64,000 nt of DNA from Sipunculus nudus (taxonomy: Eukaryota; Annelida; Sipuncula; Golfingiida; Sipunculidae). The notes below the pieces were generated by a model that made no database searches, was not told the origin of the DNA, and saw only the letters and a program-made list of their open reading frames with translations. This document shows, piece after piece, positions 1 through 12,404 of the stretch. The stretch is taken from assembly GCA_026874595.1 (NCBI GenBank), contig CM049318.1, positions 29,412,956 to 29,476,955 of the forward strand, in the 5' to 3' direction. Numbering within the stretch: position 1 is the stretch's first letter; each line of letters opens with the position of its first letter. The position numbers and the translations under genes were made by a program.

Positions 1-443
1 TGGTAGCGAAAGTCTTCTTGCGAAAAAAAGATGCGAAAGAGCTCTGATCATATTTGTAGCCAAGTAAGCCTACGAAAGAGAGGACAAAATCGTCAACTTT
101 CTAGTGTCCAGTGGTAGCATGTTTGTTCATTTAGTTTTTCCCTAAAACCGAGATCGTGGACGGAGACCAAGATGAGGCAGAACGCCTTTACCAAAACATA
201 ATCCTATTTATGTTCACAGGGCAAAAGGTATTTCAATGGAGTTAATTTTCTTTAATCACTGCGGTGAAAAATTAGCGAGACAGCCGAACTAAGGCCAAAG
301 ATAAGGAATAGAGCACCTGAATAATATGATTTAATTATAAAATTCAAGTTACGAGACTCGTGTCCACCAGATTTTATGTGTATTGCTCAAACATGATCCG
401 TTTTATTTTCAACAAACTTTAATTCATCACTGTTCTTTGATAG

Positions 444-682
444 ATTTTGCGCCTGTATCCGTACACGGAGACACTTGTCTCAGTGAAAGAACACCGAACG
501 GACTTCCCTACATCGACATGGTCACACCGAAGCTTGGTGTCGCATTTGGCGGGAATGGACACGGCGGTAAAGCGTGTGACGAGATTGGTCGTCTGGCGGC
601 AGACATGATCATAAACGGGAAATTTCTTGATCCGGAACTCCCTGCAGAACACTTTAAGTTCAAAAGAGTTTCCAATCTTTAA
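444..682 (+). CDS. FAD-dependent oxidoreductase (DAO/sarcosine oxidase-like), copy 1, last exon only
   Basis: This is the terminal exon of a gene whose earlier exons lie before the window. It starts after a TAG acceptor at 441-443 in the same phase as exon 6 of the complete copies (a split Asp codon, G|AT) and runs 239 nt to TAA at 680-682, exactly the length of the other last exons. It encodes the C-terminal part of the FAD fold: the DTC motif (Cys aligned with the covalent-flavin Cys of monomeric sarcosine oxidase, by inference), TPNGLPYID, the glycine turn GVAFGGNG and the helix DEIGRLAADMI. The protein ends SNL, a variant of the peroxisomal PTS1 tripeptide, where the other copies have SKL or SRL. 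An AATAAA is at 946-951. Substrate unknown. Closest in sequence to copy 4 (shared SERTPNGLPYID). Confidence 0.85.
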
Positions 683-1990
683 ACAAGAATGATAGGAATT
701 CAATGGTAGAAAATATGTAGAAAAAAACTATGGAAAAAAATGATGACCAGGTTGAGTAATTGGATTGCATAACAAATAACTGAGCTGTTAATATAAATAT
801 ATTATGTATGGGAGGAAAAATGACAGTTCATGATGTGTTTGCTATATTAATGTTACACTGAAACACAGATCGTCTATATCTTTAGTTCTGTTCATCTTCG
901 TGTATTTACGGAAGGGAATAGTCGCAAAGCAATGTGTTCTGTATAAATAAATATATATAAATATATAAAAATAAATATACTATAATTTTCGGGAGGAATA
1001 TGGTCATCATGTGCTGATTCATAATCATGTTGCTAATTAACTATCTTGAACATCCATTATTGAATAGTTAATGCCGAATAGGCCCAAACGTTTTGTTTGC
1101 TATTTTAACGTTATTTTCCATTGAGTTTATAGGTTTAATTAGTTAGAATGTCAATATTATCGCATATATAATTGACAAATAAATTATGTAAATTACACGT
1201 TGGTTAGAAATAACTGTTGAAGCGAAAACGGATAAAGATTACTTGTTTTATGACATTGTCGATCCATTTGGCTTTTTTATGTGAGTGCATGCGTGTAAAC
1301 AAACCTTTAAAAAACTCACGATGAAAGGATAGAAAATGCTATTTAGAATATGAATGCTTCTATTTGCATAAACGTAGTTCCGTATGATTGAGTAAATAGG
1401 GACCCATGGGTCTGGACGCTCATCTGAATTGGTCTATAAGGAAATTTTTATGAGCGTTTTCAAAATGTTATTAGTCGGATCTCAAGAGTTGTGAGTCAAT
1501 TATGCATTAATATTATTGATTATTTGGTGATTGAAATATATAAAAATGATCATATGAATAGTGACATGCTGAAAATATGAGGTGTTGTATATTGATAAAA
1601 GGAATCAAAGACCAGAATTCAATAGGATAACAGATATGGGTACAACTGTAAATAGGCATTTATGGTCTGACCATGTTGTTTCTATTTTTGAAGTTAATAT
1701 ATCTGCGATACTGGAAAACATTAAATCAATTGTACTTCAATGATCATTAGCCGCATCTTTTACAACCTGTTGACACTGGAAAAGTATTGAAAGTTAGTGT
1801 ATGAAACAGTTATTTACTGGTCCCTGACATCAATATTGAAGTTTCCGATGACTGTTAGTGGTCTTTGTGTGTCAATATATGTCATCAGTTGCTTGATTGA
1901 TTGTTAATTTTGGTAACCTGTAAATTTTTTTTTTTTGCAGACTTGATAATGCAGTATCTATTATCAAGACTGATGCATCAATCTTTTTTT
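683..1990. other. 3' flank of copy 1, AT-rich, no gene seen
   Basis: Contains the probable 3' UTR of copy 1 (AATAAA at 946-951) followed by very AT-rich sequence without an ORF or recognisable domain. A T-run at about 1926-1937 and a TTTTTTT run at 1984-1990 precede the repeat element that starts at 1991. Confidence 0.5.
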
Positions 1991-4686
1991 AGCTCAGCTG
2001 ACTGTAAGTCATCTGAGCTATAGCGATCACCCTTTGTCCGTCGTCCGTCCGGCCATCCGGCCGTCTGTCCGGTAACAGGGCACAAATCGTAACCGCTGGA
2101 CCTGGAATCTTCTAACTTGACATCCAGGGAGATCCATGAAAATTCTCCTTTAAAACTTGGAATTAGAAAATTTGATGCAAAAGCTCAAGTATCTGAACAA
2201 CTAATGCGTTGATCACCATGATTCTTTGCATAGATATTGATCATTGAGTGTTTCATCAGTTTCTGCAGACTGGTGGCGCTACCTGTATTTTTTTATGTTT
2301 ACGATTTTTTTCTCTATTTTTGAGATCTTAAATGATGCGGTCATCTGTTAACAAGGCATAAATCATAACAACTGGATCGATAATCTTCTTTCTCAACATG
2401 ATGTGAGTTCCATGAAAAGTCTCCTTGAAAACCAAAAATTAGGTCTCTGTTACCCATATTCTTTGAGCTATAGGGCTGCAAAGTACCCCCCCCCGGAATA
2501 ATTGAAAATTTGATACAATAGCTCCAGTATCTGATCAACGAATGCATTGATAACCATGATTTTTTGCATGGATATTTGTCATGATATGTTTCATCACTTT
2601 CTGCAGACTAGTGGCGCTACCTGTATTTTTTCGATTTTTATGATTTTTTTTCTCCATTTTTGGGACCTCCTAAAATGAAGTCATCTGTTAGCAGGGCACA
2701 AATCCTAAGGACTAGACCTAGAATCTGCTCTTTTTACATGCAGGGAGGCCCATGAAAATTCTCTGTGGAAACTTGGAATTAGGTCTCTGTTACCCATATT
2801 CTTTGAGCTATGGGGCTCAGAAGTAGCCCTCAGAATAATGGAAAATTTGATACAAAAGCTCAAGTATCGGAACAACTAATATATTGATCACCATGATTCT
2901 TTGCATAGATATTAATCATAGAGGGTTTCATCAGTTTCTGCAGACTGGTGGCGCTACCTGTATTTTTTTTTATTTTTACGATTTTTTTCTCTATTTTTGA
3001 GACCATAAAAGATGCGGTCGTCTGTTAACAGGGCATAAATCATAACAACTGGACCTAGAATCTTTCCTTTAATATGCAGGGAGGTCCATGAAAAGGCTCC
3101 TTGGAAACCAAAAATTAGGTATCTGTTACCCATATTCTTCGAGCTATGGGGCTCCGAAGTACCCCTCCCCCCGAATAATGGAAAATTTGATACAAAAGCT
3201 CAAGTATCTGAACAGCTAATGCATTGATAACCATGATTTTTTGCATGGATATTGGTCATGGAATGTTTCATCACTTTCTGCAGAATGGTGGCGCCACCTG
3301 TATTTTTTTCGATTTTTACGATTTTATTCTCTATTTTGAGACCTTTTAAGATGGGGTCATCTGTTAACAGGGCGCAAATCCTAAAGACTGGACCTAGAAT
3401 CTTCTCTGTTGAAATGCCGGGAGGTTCATGAAAAGTTTCAGTGGAAACGTGGAATAAGGTCTCTGTTACCAAAATTCTTTGAGCTATGGGGCTACGAAAT
3501 ACCCCCTCCCCCCGAATAATGAAAAATTTGATACCATGATTTTTTGCATGGATATTGATCATGAAGTGTTTCATCAGTTTCTGCAGACTGGTGGCGCTAC
3601 CTGTATTTTTTTTTTTTTACTTTTTACGATTTTTTTTCTCTATTTTGAAACCTTGAAAGATGCAGTCATCTGTAAACAAGGCACAAATCATTATACTGGA
3701 CCTAGAATCTTCTCTCTTAATATGCTGGAAGGTCCATGAAAAGTCTCCTTGGAAACCTAAAATTAGGTCTCTGTTGCCCATAACCTCTGAGCTATAGGGC
3801 TTTGAAGTACACCGAAGAACAACATAAAATTTGATACAAAAGCTCTGGTATCTCAACAAATAGTTCATTGATTGCCACGATTCTTTGCAAGCATATTCAT
3901 CATGGAGTGTTTCATCAATTCCTGCTGACTTGTGGCACCGCCTGTATTTTTCCGATTTTTTAATGATTTTTTTCTCTATTTTTGCGACCTTAAAAGATGA
4001 GGTAATCTGTTTACAGGGCACAAATCTTAACCACTAGACCTAGAATCAGGACAGGGAAGTCAATGAAAAATATCCTTGGAAACCTAAAATTAGGTCTCTT
4101 ACTCATATTCTCTGAGCTATGGGGCTTATAAGCACCACCAGAATAATTGAAAATTTGACACCAAAGCAGGGTATAAATTATAACCATTGGACCTAGAATC
4201 TTCTAACTTAAAATCCAGGGAGGTTCATGAAAAGCCTCCCTGGAAACATGAAATAAGGTCTCCGTTACCCACAATCTTTGAGCATTGGGGCTTATAAACA
4301 CACCCCAGAATATTTGAAAATTTTAGACCAAAGTAGAGCACAAATGATAACCATTGGACCAAGAATCTTTTCACTTGGCATCCTGGGATTTCCTCAAAAG
4401 TTCTCGACTCAAAACCTGAAATTGGGTCACTGTGACCTATATTCTCAGAGTTTTGGGGTATGTTTGAGCATCCCAGAAGTAATGAAAAATACACACAAAT
4501 TGCCAGGTTCTTCAGGAAAGGCTGGTTGGATTGTCATCAAATTTGGTGTACCAAAGGGTCTTGATGAACTTAAGCTAATAAGCATGAATGATGATGCCAC
4601 CTATATTATCTTAATTTGTTACCTGTGCAAGGACATATTGTCAACATGTCAGTCGGCCGAGCGCCATGACCCATGGGTCACTTGTT
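1991..4686 (+). repeat. Palindrome-ended interspersed repeat, copy A, with ~340-bp tandem units
   Basis: The left end is an imperfect palindrome (AGCTCAGCTGACT ... AGTCATCTGAGCT, 1991-2019) followed by a GTCCGTCC/GGCCGTCC-rich stretch. The right end is GAGCGCCATGACCCATGGGTCACTTGTT (to 4686), which includes the perfect palindrome TGACCCATGGGTCA. Inside, a unit of about 340 bp recurs with starts near 2075, 2341, 2683, 3022, 3360, 3670 and 4010 and shorter degenerate units near 4155 and 4325. Each unit carries phrases such as AGGGCACAAATC, GAGCTATGGGGCT, GATACAAAAGCTC and GACTGGTGGCGCTACCTGTA. Open frames here follow the repeat and look non-coding. Same family as 11934-12404, 37920-41128 and 47570-49982. 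Confidence 0.8.
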
Positions 4687-5250
4687 ATGACAAATGATCA
4701 GGTTGGACAAATTGATGTCGTTTCTCCCTTAAACATTACAGTTTCTGCCGTATACATTCTAACACCATTTGAATACTCCTGATTTAGTCAGCTTGTATCA
4801 GGTGCGATCAGTTCCACAAAGCATAAACAAAGTGCACACAGCAGCTAGTTGGTGGCAGTACCACGCAACAAACTTCCAAGCAGTGTTTCTTCTGTATTTC
4901 TTCTTCATTTTCCACCCGTCAGACGTCAGTTCATATATTCCAAAGATGGTGAACATGCCGATACACATGGACTGTACAATAACAACTTATAAAACTGGGA
5001 ATAATATTTTGTCATGAAGGTTTTCCATACAATATTTGGTATTAAAAATGAACTTAAAACATGAGAAAATACATTAATCGTTACAATTATTTATGTAACC
5101 TTTAAAACATTAGGCAGAATATAGGTTACAGTGACCTCATTGCAGGTTCACAAGGAGATCTATTTTGAATCTTTTATAATGTAGTTATATGATTCTTTCC
5201 GTTAACCTTTAATATTTGTGGCCTGTTCATTGGTGGCCAGATTGAAGACA
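4687..5250. other. Intergenic, nothing recognised
   Basis: Stretch between the plus-strand repeat copy and its inverted relative. No domain-bearing ORF, RNA gene or repeat boundary that I can support. Confidence 0.4.
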
Positions 5251-6154
5251 GACGGATGAACAGACGCGTACAGTAACGCGTGACTGCATCAAGTATATGA
5301 TTGCTGTAATTTCATGGTCTCAAACATAAAAAAAATTAGAAAAAATGTAAGTGCTACAACATGTCTTAAGCAGGTAATACCTGATTTCAAGAACAACTGG
5401 TCCAGCCTAACTTGAAAGAGAGAATAAACACACAAGGTGTATTAGGACACCATATGAAACCAAATTTGAGAATTTGATAGTATCAATGTAATTTGGCAGT
5501 TCAGGATATAGGCAAAGAGGATATTAAAAAATTGAAAAAAATACAGGTGGCTCTACCAATATGAAGAAACTGAAGAAATCATGGTCAATTTTTACATTAG
5601 GTTTTTCGAAAACTAGATAAAATCATAACTAAAAATGGACATGATTGATGAAATATGAGGAGAAAAATATGGGTCGCGGCACCAGTCTTCTCGGACTGAA
5701 GGAACTAGTCATGATCAATAAACATACAAGGTTTCAGGACACCAGGTGAAACCACAGCTGAGAAACTGAAATGGTTGCTGTCATTTGACAGTCTCAAATT
5801 TAAAAAAAAATCGCTGATACCAGAAAACATAGTTTGCGCCACGAGTCTTCCGGAACTGACATAACTAGTCATGGTCAATATATTCAAGGCATGCATAAAT
5901 TGTTAAGATACTGGAGCTTTTGTATCAAAGTTTTAATTTGCACTTTGGGGTACTTGCATGCCCCACATCTAGGAGGATATAGAAGGCACTGACCTAATAT
6001 CAGGTTTCCAAAGAGATTTGTTATTTACCTCCTTGGGTGAATTAGAAGTTTCTTAGACCAGACGTTACGATTTTAGCCCTGCTAACGGACAGCCGGACGG
6101 ACGACGGACGAAGCGCCATTCCTATAACTCAGCTGACTTACAGTCAGCTGAGCT
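5250..6154 (-). repeat. Palindrome-ended repeat, inverted copy B
   Basis: Read on the minus strand from 6154, the sequence begins TTTTATAGCTCAGCTGACTG and continues into the same CGTCCGTCGTCCGTCCGG tract and GTTAGCAGGGC phrase as copy A. The interior matches family units (minus strand: caaaagctccagtatct, gactcgtggcgc). It faces copy A, so 1991-6154 as a whole has inverted ends. The inner boundary near 5250 is only approximate because I did not find the CCATGGGTCA right end here. Confidence 0.7.
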
Positions 6155-6308
6155 ATAAAACAGACACCCAAAGACAATAATCCTGTTGAATTAATTTCGA
6201 GTAATTGTCTAAAGGACGCGCACATGATAGGCCTACAGAGAATAGCTTAGGCGTTATAACGTTCAGTTTATGAGATTTATGAGAATCCATTCACCACAGG
6301 ATCTTCAT

Positions 6309-6332
6309 AATAAAAATAATAATAATAATAAT
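6309..6332. repeat. (TAA)n microsatellite
   Basis: About seven AAT/TAA units followed by an AT-rich run. Confidence 0.85.
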
Positions 6333-6454
6333 AATATACATTATATATATTTGTATGTGTATACATTATCCAATTCATGCAATCATGTGTTAAGACCGGA
6401 GAACAACCTTGTCAAAGTCGAGACAATCTGCTAGTATGGTTATAATATAAAACA

Positions 6455-6895
6455 AGGGCACCACAAAGCGAAGCATCCCCTCGCACGGGAGCATAATCAA
6501 ATAGGGTGTATTATACAAGTGTAAAAATTATGAGGGCAGGTTTTTGACCTTGACTTTAGACCCTATGACCCTGAACTCGATTGGGTTCTTTTTCTATGTA
6601 TGGATAAGCCATTTGTCAAATATAATATGTTTAGGTGAAACGCTTTTGCTTAAAATCTATCGACAAGCTTTTTGAAATAGTGGATCCCGTGACCTAGACC
6701 TTTGACCCCCCTGACCTCAAAATCAAGAGCATTCTTCATCCATTTGTGGGTGAGCCATATGTAAAAGAGGTATAATTAGGTGAAGGGTTTGGCTTTAAAT
6801 TGATCCCCCAAGGCAAAACTGGACGGATGAAATGACGGACGGACGCACAAACGAAGGCTTTACTATATCCCCTTCTGCAAATTTCTTGCGAGGGA
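6455..6895 (+). repeat. Interspersed repeat with CCCTCGCA / TGCGAGGG ends
   Basis: The block starts near ACAAGGGCACCACAAAGCG with CCCCTCGCACGGGAG and ends near TTTCTTGCGAGGGAATAAT, so CCCTCGCA and TGCGAGGG are inverted near its two ends. Internally it has repeated GACCTTGAC / GACCTTTGACC phrases and a GGACGGACGCAC tract like those in the other repeats of the window. No coding capacity. Confidence 0.55.
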
Positions 6896-6984
6896 ATAAT
6901 AAAAATACTTTTGATCGTAGAAAAATGATTTTCGTCTATCGCTTTTGGAAGATGAGCATTATGCTAAAGGTTTTGTAGTTGATC

Positions 6985-9145
6985 TGACTTTAGGTGCTCG
7001 GAGATGACTTGTCAGGTCAATCCGGGCACGGAAGAACCTCCCACATGTTGGACACTTGTGATAGGTGGATGCTGTTGAGGTATTTGCCATCTTCAAAAGT
7101 AGATCTGGGAGTCTTGTCTCTGGCATGCGGCAAACATGACCTGCCCATCGGACATAGGATCAATGCAGGATGGTGTTGATTGATGGGAGGTTGACACGTT
7201 TTAGGACCTCAGTGACTGGAACTTTGTCTTGCCATGTCATGTTCATCAGTCGACAGAGAAAGGTCAGGTTAAAGTGGTTCAGTTGTTTGGCATGTCTTGC
7301 ATAGACAGTCAATGTCTCGCAACCATACAGCAGGGAAGTGATGACTACTGCCTTGTAGACCTTTATCTTGGTTTCAAGATGGATGCCTCTAGCTCCCAGA
7401 TGCTGGAGCGAAATCTACCAAAAGCAATGCTGGCTTTTGCTACTCTGCTGTTGTCCTCATCATCTGTGTTTTCTGTTTTTAAAATGTGCTGTCCACATAT
7501 GTAAATTTGTCCATCACATTGAGATTTTATCCATGCACCATAATGGATGGTTGATTACATTGCTTTCATGGTACTGGTTGGTGCATCACTTCAGTCTTCT
7601 TTATGCTGATTGTAAGTCCAAAATTTATACATGCACGGGCAAACTGGTCCATTTTGTGCTGCATGTCTGATTCTAAAGATTCATTCATGGCTCAGTCATC
7701 GGTAAGAGCAGGTCACCGGTAATGGTTGTCCTGACTTTCGTGACAGCATAGTATTTTGCGATTTAAGAGCTTCCAATCTGTTCGGTATAAACACCGACTC
7801 CAGGATTATCCATCAGCATGGCCGAAAACATCTGGCTGAACAGAGTTGTTGCTATTTTTGTTTTACGCCATTGCTTACTTGGGAAGTCGGAAGATGCCTC
7901 ACCATCATTGAGCACAGGTGCCATCATGCCATCGTGAAACTAGCGGATGATGGTGATTAACCGGTCAGGAAATCCAAACTTGGCCATGATCTTCCAAAAT
8001 CCGTCACGGTTGACAGTGTCAAATGCCTTTGTTTGGTCAACAATTGTGTAGTGCTGGTCCTGGTATTGTTCCTGGCATTTCTCTTGGAGCTGACGGGCGA
8101 CAAAAACCATGTCAACTGTACCACGACGAGCACAAACACCGCATTGACTTTCTGGTAGAAGACAGTCTTCCATCTGTACAACGAGGTGTGTAAAATACTT
8201 GTGGCTGTGTACTTTTATTTAAAAAGAAGAGGAACATGTAGTTTCTGTGTCAATGTTGGTCCGCCGGTCTTGGATATTTCAGCAGGAATGGCATCAGAGC
8301 CTGGGGCTGTACCACATTAGAGCTTTTCGATGGCTTTCTATACTTCTTGGACAGAGTATATATTGTCGAGCGCATCGTTTGTTTCTACTTGGCGCAGGCG
8401 AACTATAGCATCGTCATTGATGGAAGAGGGACGATTCAAAACGGACTTCATGTGCTCTGCCCAGCGGTACAGGATATTAGCACGCTCAGTCATCTAGGCC
8501 GATCCATCAGCACTCAGGAGAGGAGATGTGTCAGAATACAGCTGTCCAAACACAGCTTTTGAAAGTCATAGAATCTTTTAGAGTCATGCATATTCGCATA
8601 TCACTGGATCTATGCTGATTTGTTTCTTTTCCAGGTATCTTGCATGCTGCGCAGGTTAGTCTTGACCTAACGTGATGTTTGTGAAGTCATCTTTCTTTGA
8701 GGTTTAGGTCGGGTCCTGTTTGTACATAAGATGAAGAATAGGTCTTTTGTGAGGAACTCTTATATCTGGTCATCGTTCTCATCAACCAGTCCTGGTGCCT
8801 CTTAGTTGTTGGTCCAATGACTCCAAACACTGCCCAGTCATCCTCGACATATAATTTGTCAAAGTGTAGCTCCGTCAGCGTCCTGTTTAGGCCAGTAACG
8901 AGAAGGGAAACATTCTTTTCCACTTAGAGACATCGATGCGCTTCAATGTTTTCTTCCCGTGAGATCGACGTTGAGATTGAATGGTGAAGGTCAGCTTGGA
9001 GATGAAAAGCCTGTGATCTCTCCAACACTAATCCCTACTCATGTGCTTTGTAATTTTGACATCCTGCCTGTCTGCTTTCCTGGTAATACAGTAGTCTATC
9101 AAATACTAGTGTTTTGATATAGGATCCATCCACGTGGCCTTGTTG
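6985..9145 (-). pseudogene. Decayed LINE (non-LTR retrotransposon), endonuclease to C2H2 tail
   Basis: Minus-strand translation, with several frame shifts and stops, follows the order of an APE-type non-LTR retrotransposon polyprotein. The endonuclease C-terminus lies near 9140-8930 (IDYCITRKADRQDV, WRDHRLF), then the linker (HQDWL, about 8800). The RT is near 8173-7940 (LPESQCG, RGTVDMVF, VDQTKAFDTV, which holds the first catalytic Asp). The YADD-like box is degraded to TDD plus a stop near 7700, followed by NFGLTISIKKTEV. The thumb/C-terminal part follows (YGCETLTVYARHAKQLNHF at about 7310, VRWAGHVCRMPETRLPD at about 7130), and last a C2H2-like finger (CPTCGRFFRARI, about 7050) that has lost its final His. 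An inactive copy. The clade was not determined. Confidence 0.85.
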
Positions 9146-9606
9146 CAATTTGGTTGACAAATGACATTGTTTGCTCAGGAGTTCATGAGTTGTACTGGTC
9201 CTAAGGAGAAGTGCATTGCTGTTACACTTGCCGATGCTATTTCTGCCTATTACTCTTTCAAAAGCGTGTTGGTCTGTTCCAACTTTGGTACTGAAGACGC
9301 TAAGAATGACCTATTTTCCAGAAAAAAATATTCAGCATCCTGTAAGCATGTGATGAAATAAAATCGAAATAATTTAGAAAACCCCAAAGAGAATAGATCA
9401 GCGGGACCAAAAATGATATGTTTCCCATAAAATAATGTTTTTAGGCTAAATATAGTTGTATCCAGCGTGCAAATATCCAATGTATCAATATATATATATT
9501 CTTTCTTGTTTCCCTACTTGAATATTATTGGACGGGACGATTCATTGATCCTTTTAAGCAATCTTTATTTTATAGAAATATTGTATGTAGAATCATTAAC
9601 TGATAG

Positions 9607-10000
9607 GTATTCCCTTTAATGAAGATGTTGTCTTACATACTGATCCTCTCAGAGTTAACCCTGCTCGCGCAGTCATGGAGACAGGGACATCAACTACCAT
9701 GGTAAACTGGTCTATGATGAAATCAAAATACAACCTTTACACCTTTTTAATGACAATGAACAAGTAGCCATTTAAATAGCTGCGGAGGTATTATTTATCC
9801 TATGCAGAATTATTTTTTGCACAGAAGTGAGCCTGTTATGTGACCCGTGACGTTGTAGTGACCTCACCAAATAGATAAGAAAGCAGAAGCCAGGGACTCA
9901 GTTATTGGATGGAAGTCCCTTTCTAAGAAATGCTTGCAGCAACAAGTTCTTCTTTTATTTCGGAGTTGTTAATTGACACAAAGTATAGGCCTAAACGAGA
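9607..10000 (+). pseudogene. Decayed exon 3 of the FAD oxidoreductase family
   Basis: An AG acceptor at 9605-9606 is followed by GGTATT..., as in exon 3 of the intact copies. The translation keeps the pattern of the exon: NEDV near the start, then METGTSTTMVNWSMMKSKYNL where copy 4 has KMGTPASIAMWPKIKSTYNL. After one frame shift comes NDNEQVAI (copy 4: YEDDQAIL). Past another break comes SYAELFFAQK, stop, ACYVTRDVVVTS (copy 4: LVEVELTLARKQGCDVFRDFVTD), then LAATSSSF (copy 4: LAAGAFSSF). Internal stops and shifts make it a relic. No other exon of this copy was recognised nearby. It sits between copies 1 and 2 and shows that the array was once larger. Confidence 0.78.
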
Positions 10001-11933
10001 CTCCAAAAGAAACATTAGAATAAGGTTAAGATACTTTTTTTCTTATTTTACGTCTTTACGTAATAACGTCTTTTTAATTCTTTGTTTAGAAATGGACCCG
10101 ATCGCTCAGTTTAATTCTTTGCCAATACAGCCAAAATATTGAAAAGGTCGTAAAACAGAGTATCGTTTTAGTATTGTAGCTTACCCTTCTGCAGTATCTA
10201 ACTTGCTAAACTGAACAAAAGACTTTGATCTCATAATTAAGGGAAAACGAAAAGAAAAAAAATAAATTGATAAAATTGTGCTGTTCTATTCTGGATAGAA
10301 GCAGCAGCTTATGTTTTCATAATTTCAATATATATTATAAAATGAATTCAAAATATTTTACCAATTACAGGACAAAATATTGGACCCGAATTATATGATT
10401 TTGTCTCTGGGATGGATATTATGTAGATTTAACAGTGTATTCTGTACATCAGGAGCAAACCGAGCTTAGCCTTTCCGCTGGCCACCTATTATTTTGTATA
10501 TATATAGAAACAATTCCTGCACTTGGAAATTTGGGAAATCAATACCATAGCAGTGTCATATATAACTGAAAAGCTCGTCAAAAACAGTCATGTTTCATGA
10601 ATTTAATTTTGAATACAGTATAAAGATAAAACTGAAAAAACTGGGTGCAAGCATGGCTGCAGCAAAACTGTGTATAACGTGTGCGTCTTTTTGGGTTCCG
10701 CGGTTTAATGACCTAGATGTGGGGTGATTACAAACCCAAGAACCAGAGGCCTAGTTGACACAAGGATACAAAAACTAATATGATAGGAAAGGAGTGCTAC
10801 CGCTCTGCCATGTAGTTCCTAACATACTTATATTAAAAACTAGATTAGAGAGCATAAAACATGGAAGCGGCTACCTCCATCAAACAAAATCCACAGTAAA
10901 AAAAAAAAAAAAAAAAAAAAATACCGTGTGTATATATTGTGAACTACTGGATGTGACAGGTAATAAGATGTTGAAAATAACATCATCATTAAAAGAGACA
11001 TACGAGTGGAAACAGAATTTTAACATCACAAGAGGAAAAAACTACATATCTATGTGACCCGGAGATGCAGGCGTGCTAAAACGTTATTTTGTAGTGAGTG
11101 CCGGAAGTTTATTTTTGAAGGGCTCGAGTAAACAAAACCGTTCAATCAACCACACAGCCAAGGTTAGACTGGATATTATGGTAGCCTGCCAGATTGTGGT
11201 ATCTATTTTGTGCTACAGGCTGTTTTGTAGCCGACCACTAGAGTTCGAGAATAAAAAATGGTAGGGGTCACTTCAATTTTAATAGCTTTGCTTCTGAGCA
11301 ACTTTAATTATGAAAATGGCCCTGGTTGCGTCGGCTACAAAACTGATATATTAGTTTGAGAGTACCACTGGTAGTGCCCAACAGATCTTAGCTCTGATAA
11401 TATCAAGTCGAATGATGGCTGTGTGATGGGTTGAACGACGACTTGTGTGTCCGCCTGTGCTCCCAATCTAAGGCATATGAGGCGTCTCGTGTACACTAAA
11501 ATTGAATGGGCGAAGTTCAGTCATATTGCGTACGGCCATGATACACACAAGCACAGGATGTGCCTTATCTTAGACGGAGCCATATATTATATATCCCGGT
11601 TATGTAAGTTTGTGGTCTTGAAAATTCATATTCACCGCAACACAGCGTTTTCTTATGCAATTAAGACGTCTCGGTGATTCCCATGATATTGTCACATCAG
11701 TATTCGGTTCATTTTGAAGGGAATAACTTATATCAGCGTGCTTTTGGAGGCTTGTAATTAGATAGTCATCGAAGCAAAACCAAACCCGCGTTTTCTTTTA
11801 AGTGAGTAGGCCTTCTATAACATTATTTCGGTGACATCTTCCTTGCTTTGCGTGATAAACAGATATCAGGTCCACGCTTGTGGCTTTTAAATTAGTCATT
11901 GATAATTTGTTAGACTCTTATTTAGCTCAGCTG
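10001..11933. other. Intergenic, nothing recognised
   Basis: AT-rich sequence with short unconvincing open frames and a poly(A) run at about 10897-10920. No exon of the oxidoreductase family and no repeat end that I can support. Confidence 0.4.
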
Positions 11934-12404
11934 ACTGAAAGTCATCTGAGCTATAGCGTGCTCGCTCTTCGTCCGTCGTTAATCTTTCCGGCCGCCCGCC
12001 CGTTAATAGGGCACAAATCCTAACCGCTCCACCTGGATCTTCTAACTTGACACCCAAGGAGGTCAATAAAAAGTTTCGTGGTTAACCTGAAATTAGGTCT
12101 CTGTTACCAATAGCCGTCAAGCTATAGGGCTTGTTAGTACCTCCCCAGAATAATAAAAAAATGATACTAAAATTTCAGTATGTGAATAACTGATGCATTG
12201 ATCGCCGTGATTCCTGAATGAATATTGATCATGGAGTGTTCCATGAGTTCCTGCAAACTGGTGGCACCACCTGTTCTGTTTTTTTTCTAATTTTTACGAT
12301 TGTTTTCTATACTTTTGACACCTTCACTCTGGGAATCATGTTGCCCATTGTTCAATTTTCACTAAATCAGTTGAGCGTCATGGCCCTATGGGCCACTGTC
12401 TTCG
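11934..12404 (+). repeat. Palindrome-ended interspersed repeat, short copy C (~470 bp)
   Basis: Left end AGCTCAGCTGACTGAAAGTC...TGAGCTATAG with a CGTCCGTCGTT/CGCCCGCCCG tract. A single internal unit follows (AGGGCACAAATCCTAACC, GAGTGTTCCATGAG, CTGGTGGCACCACCTG). The right end is GAGCGTCATGGCCCTATGGGCCACTGTC, the mutated form of the CATGACCCATGGGTCACTTGTT end. This copy shows the minimal unit of the family. Confidence 0.75.

Noticed and set aside
3200-4021. Several open frames on both strands (up to 139 codons) between 2.3 and 4.7 kb
   Set aside because: They repeat with the ~340-bp tandem unit on both strands and contain homopolymer translations; they reflect the repeat, not genes.
5480-5520. 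CRISPR-like or tandem array in the 1.9-6.1 kb block
   Set aside because: Units are about 340 bp, diverged and lack short spacers; eukaryotic context.
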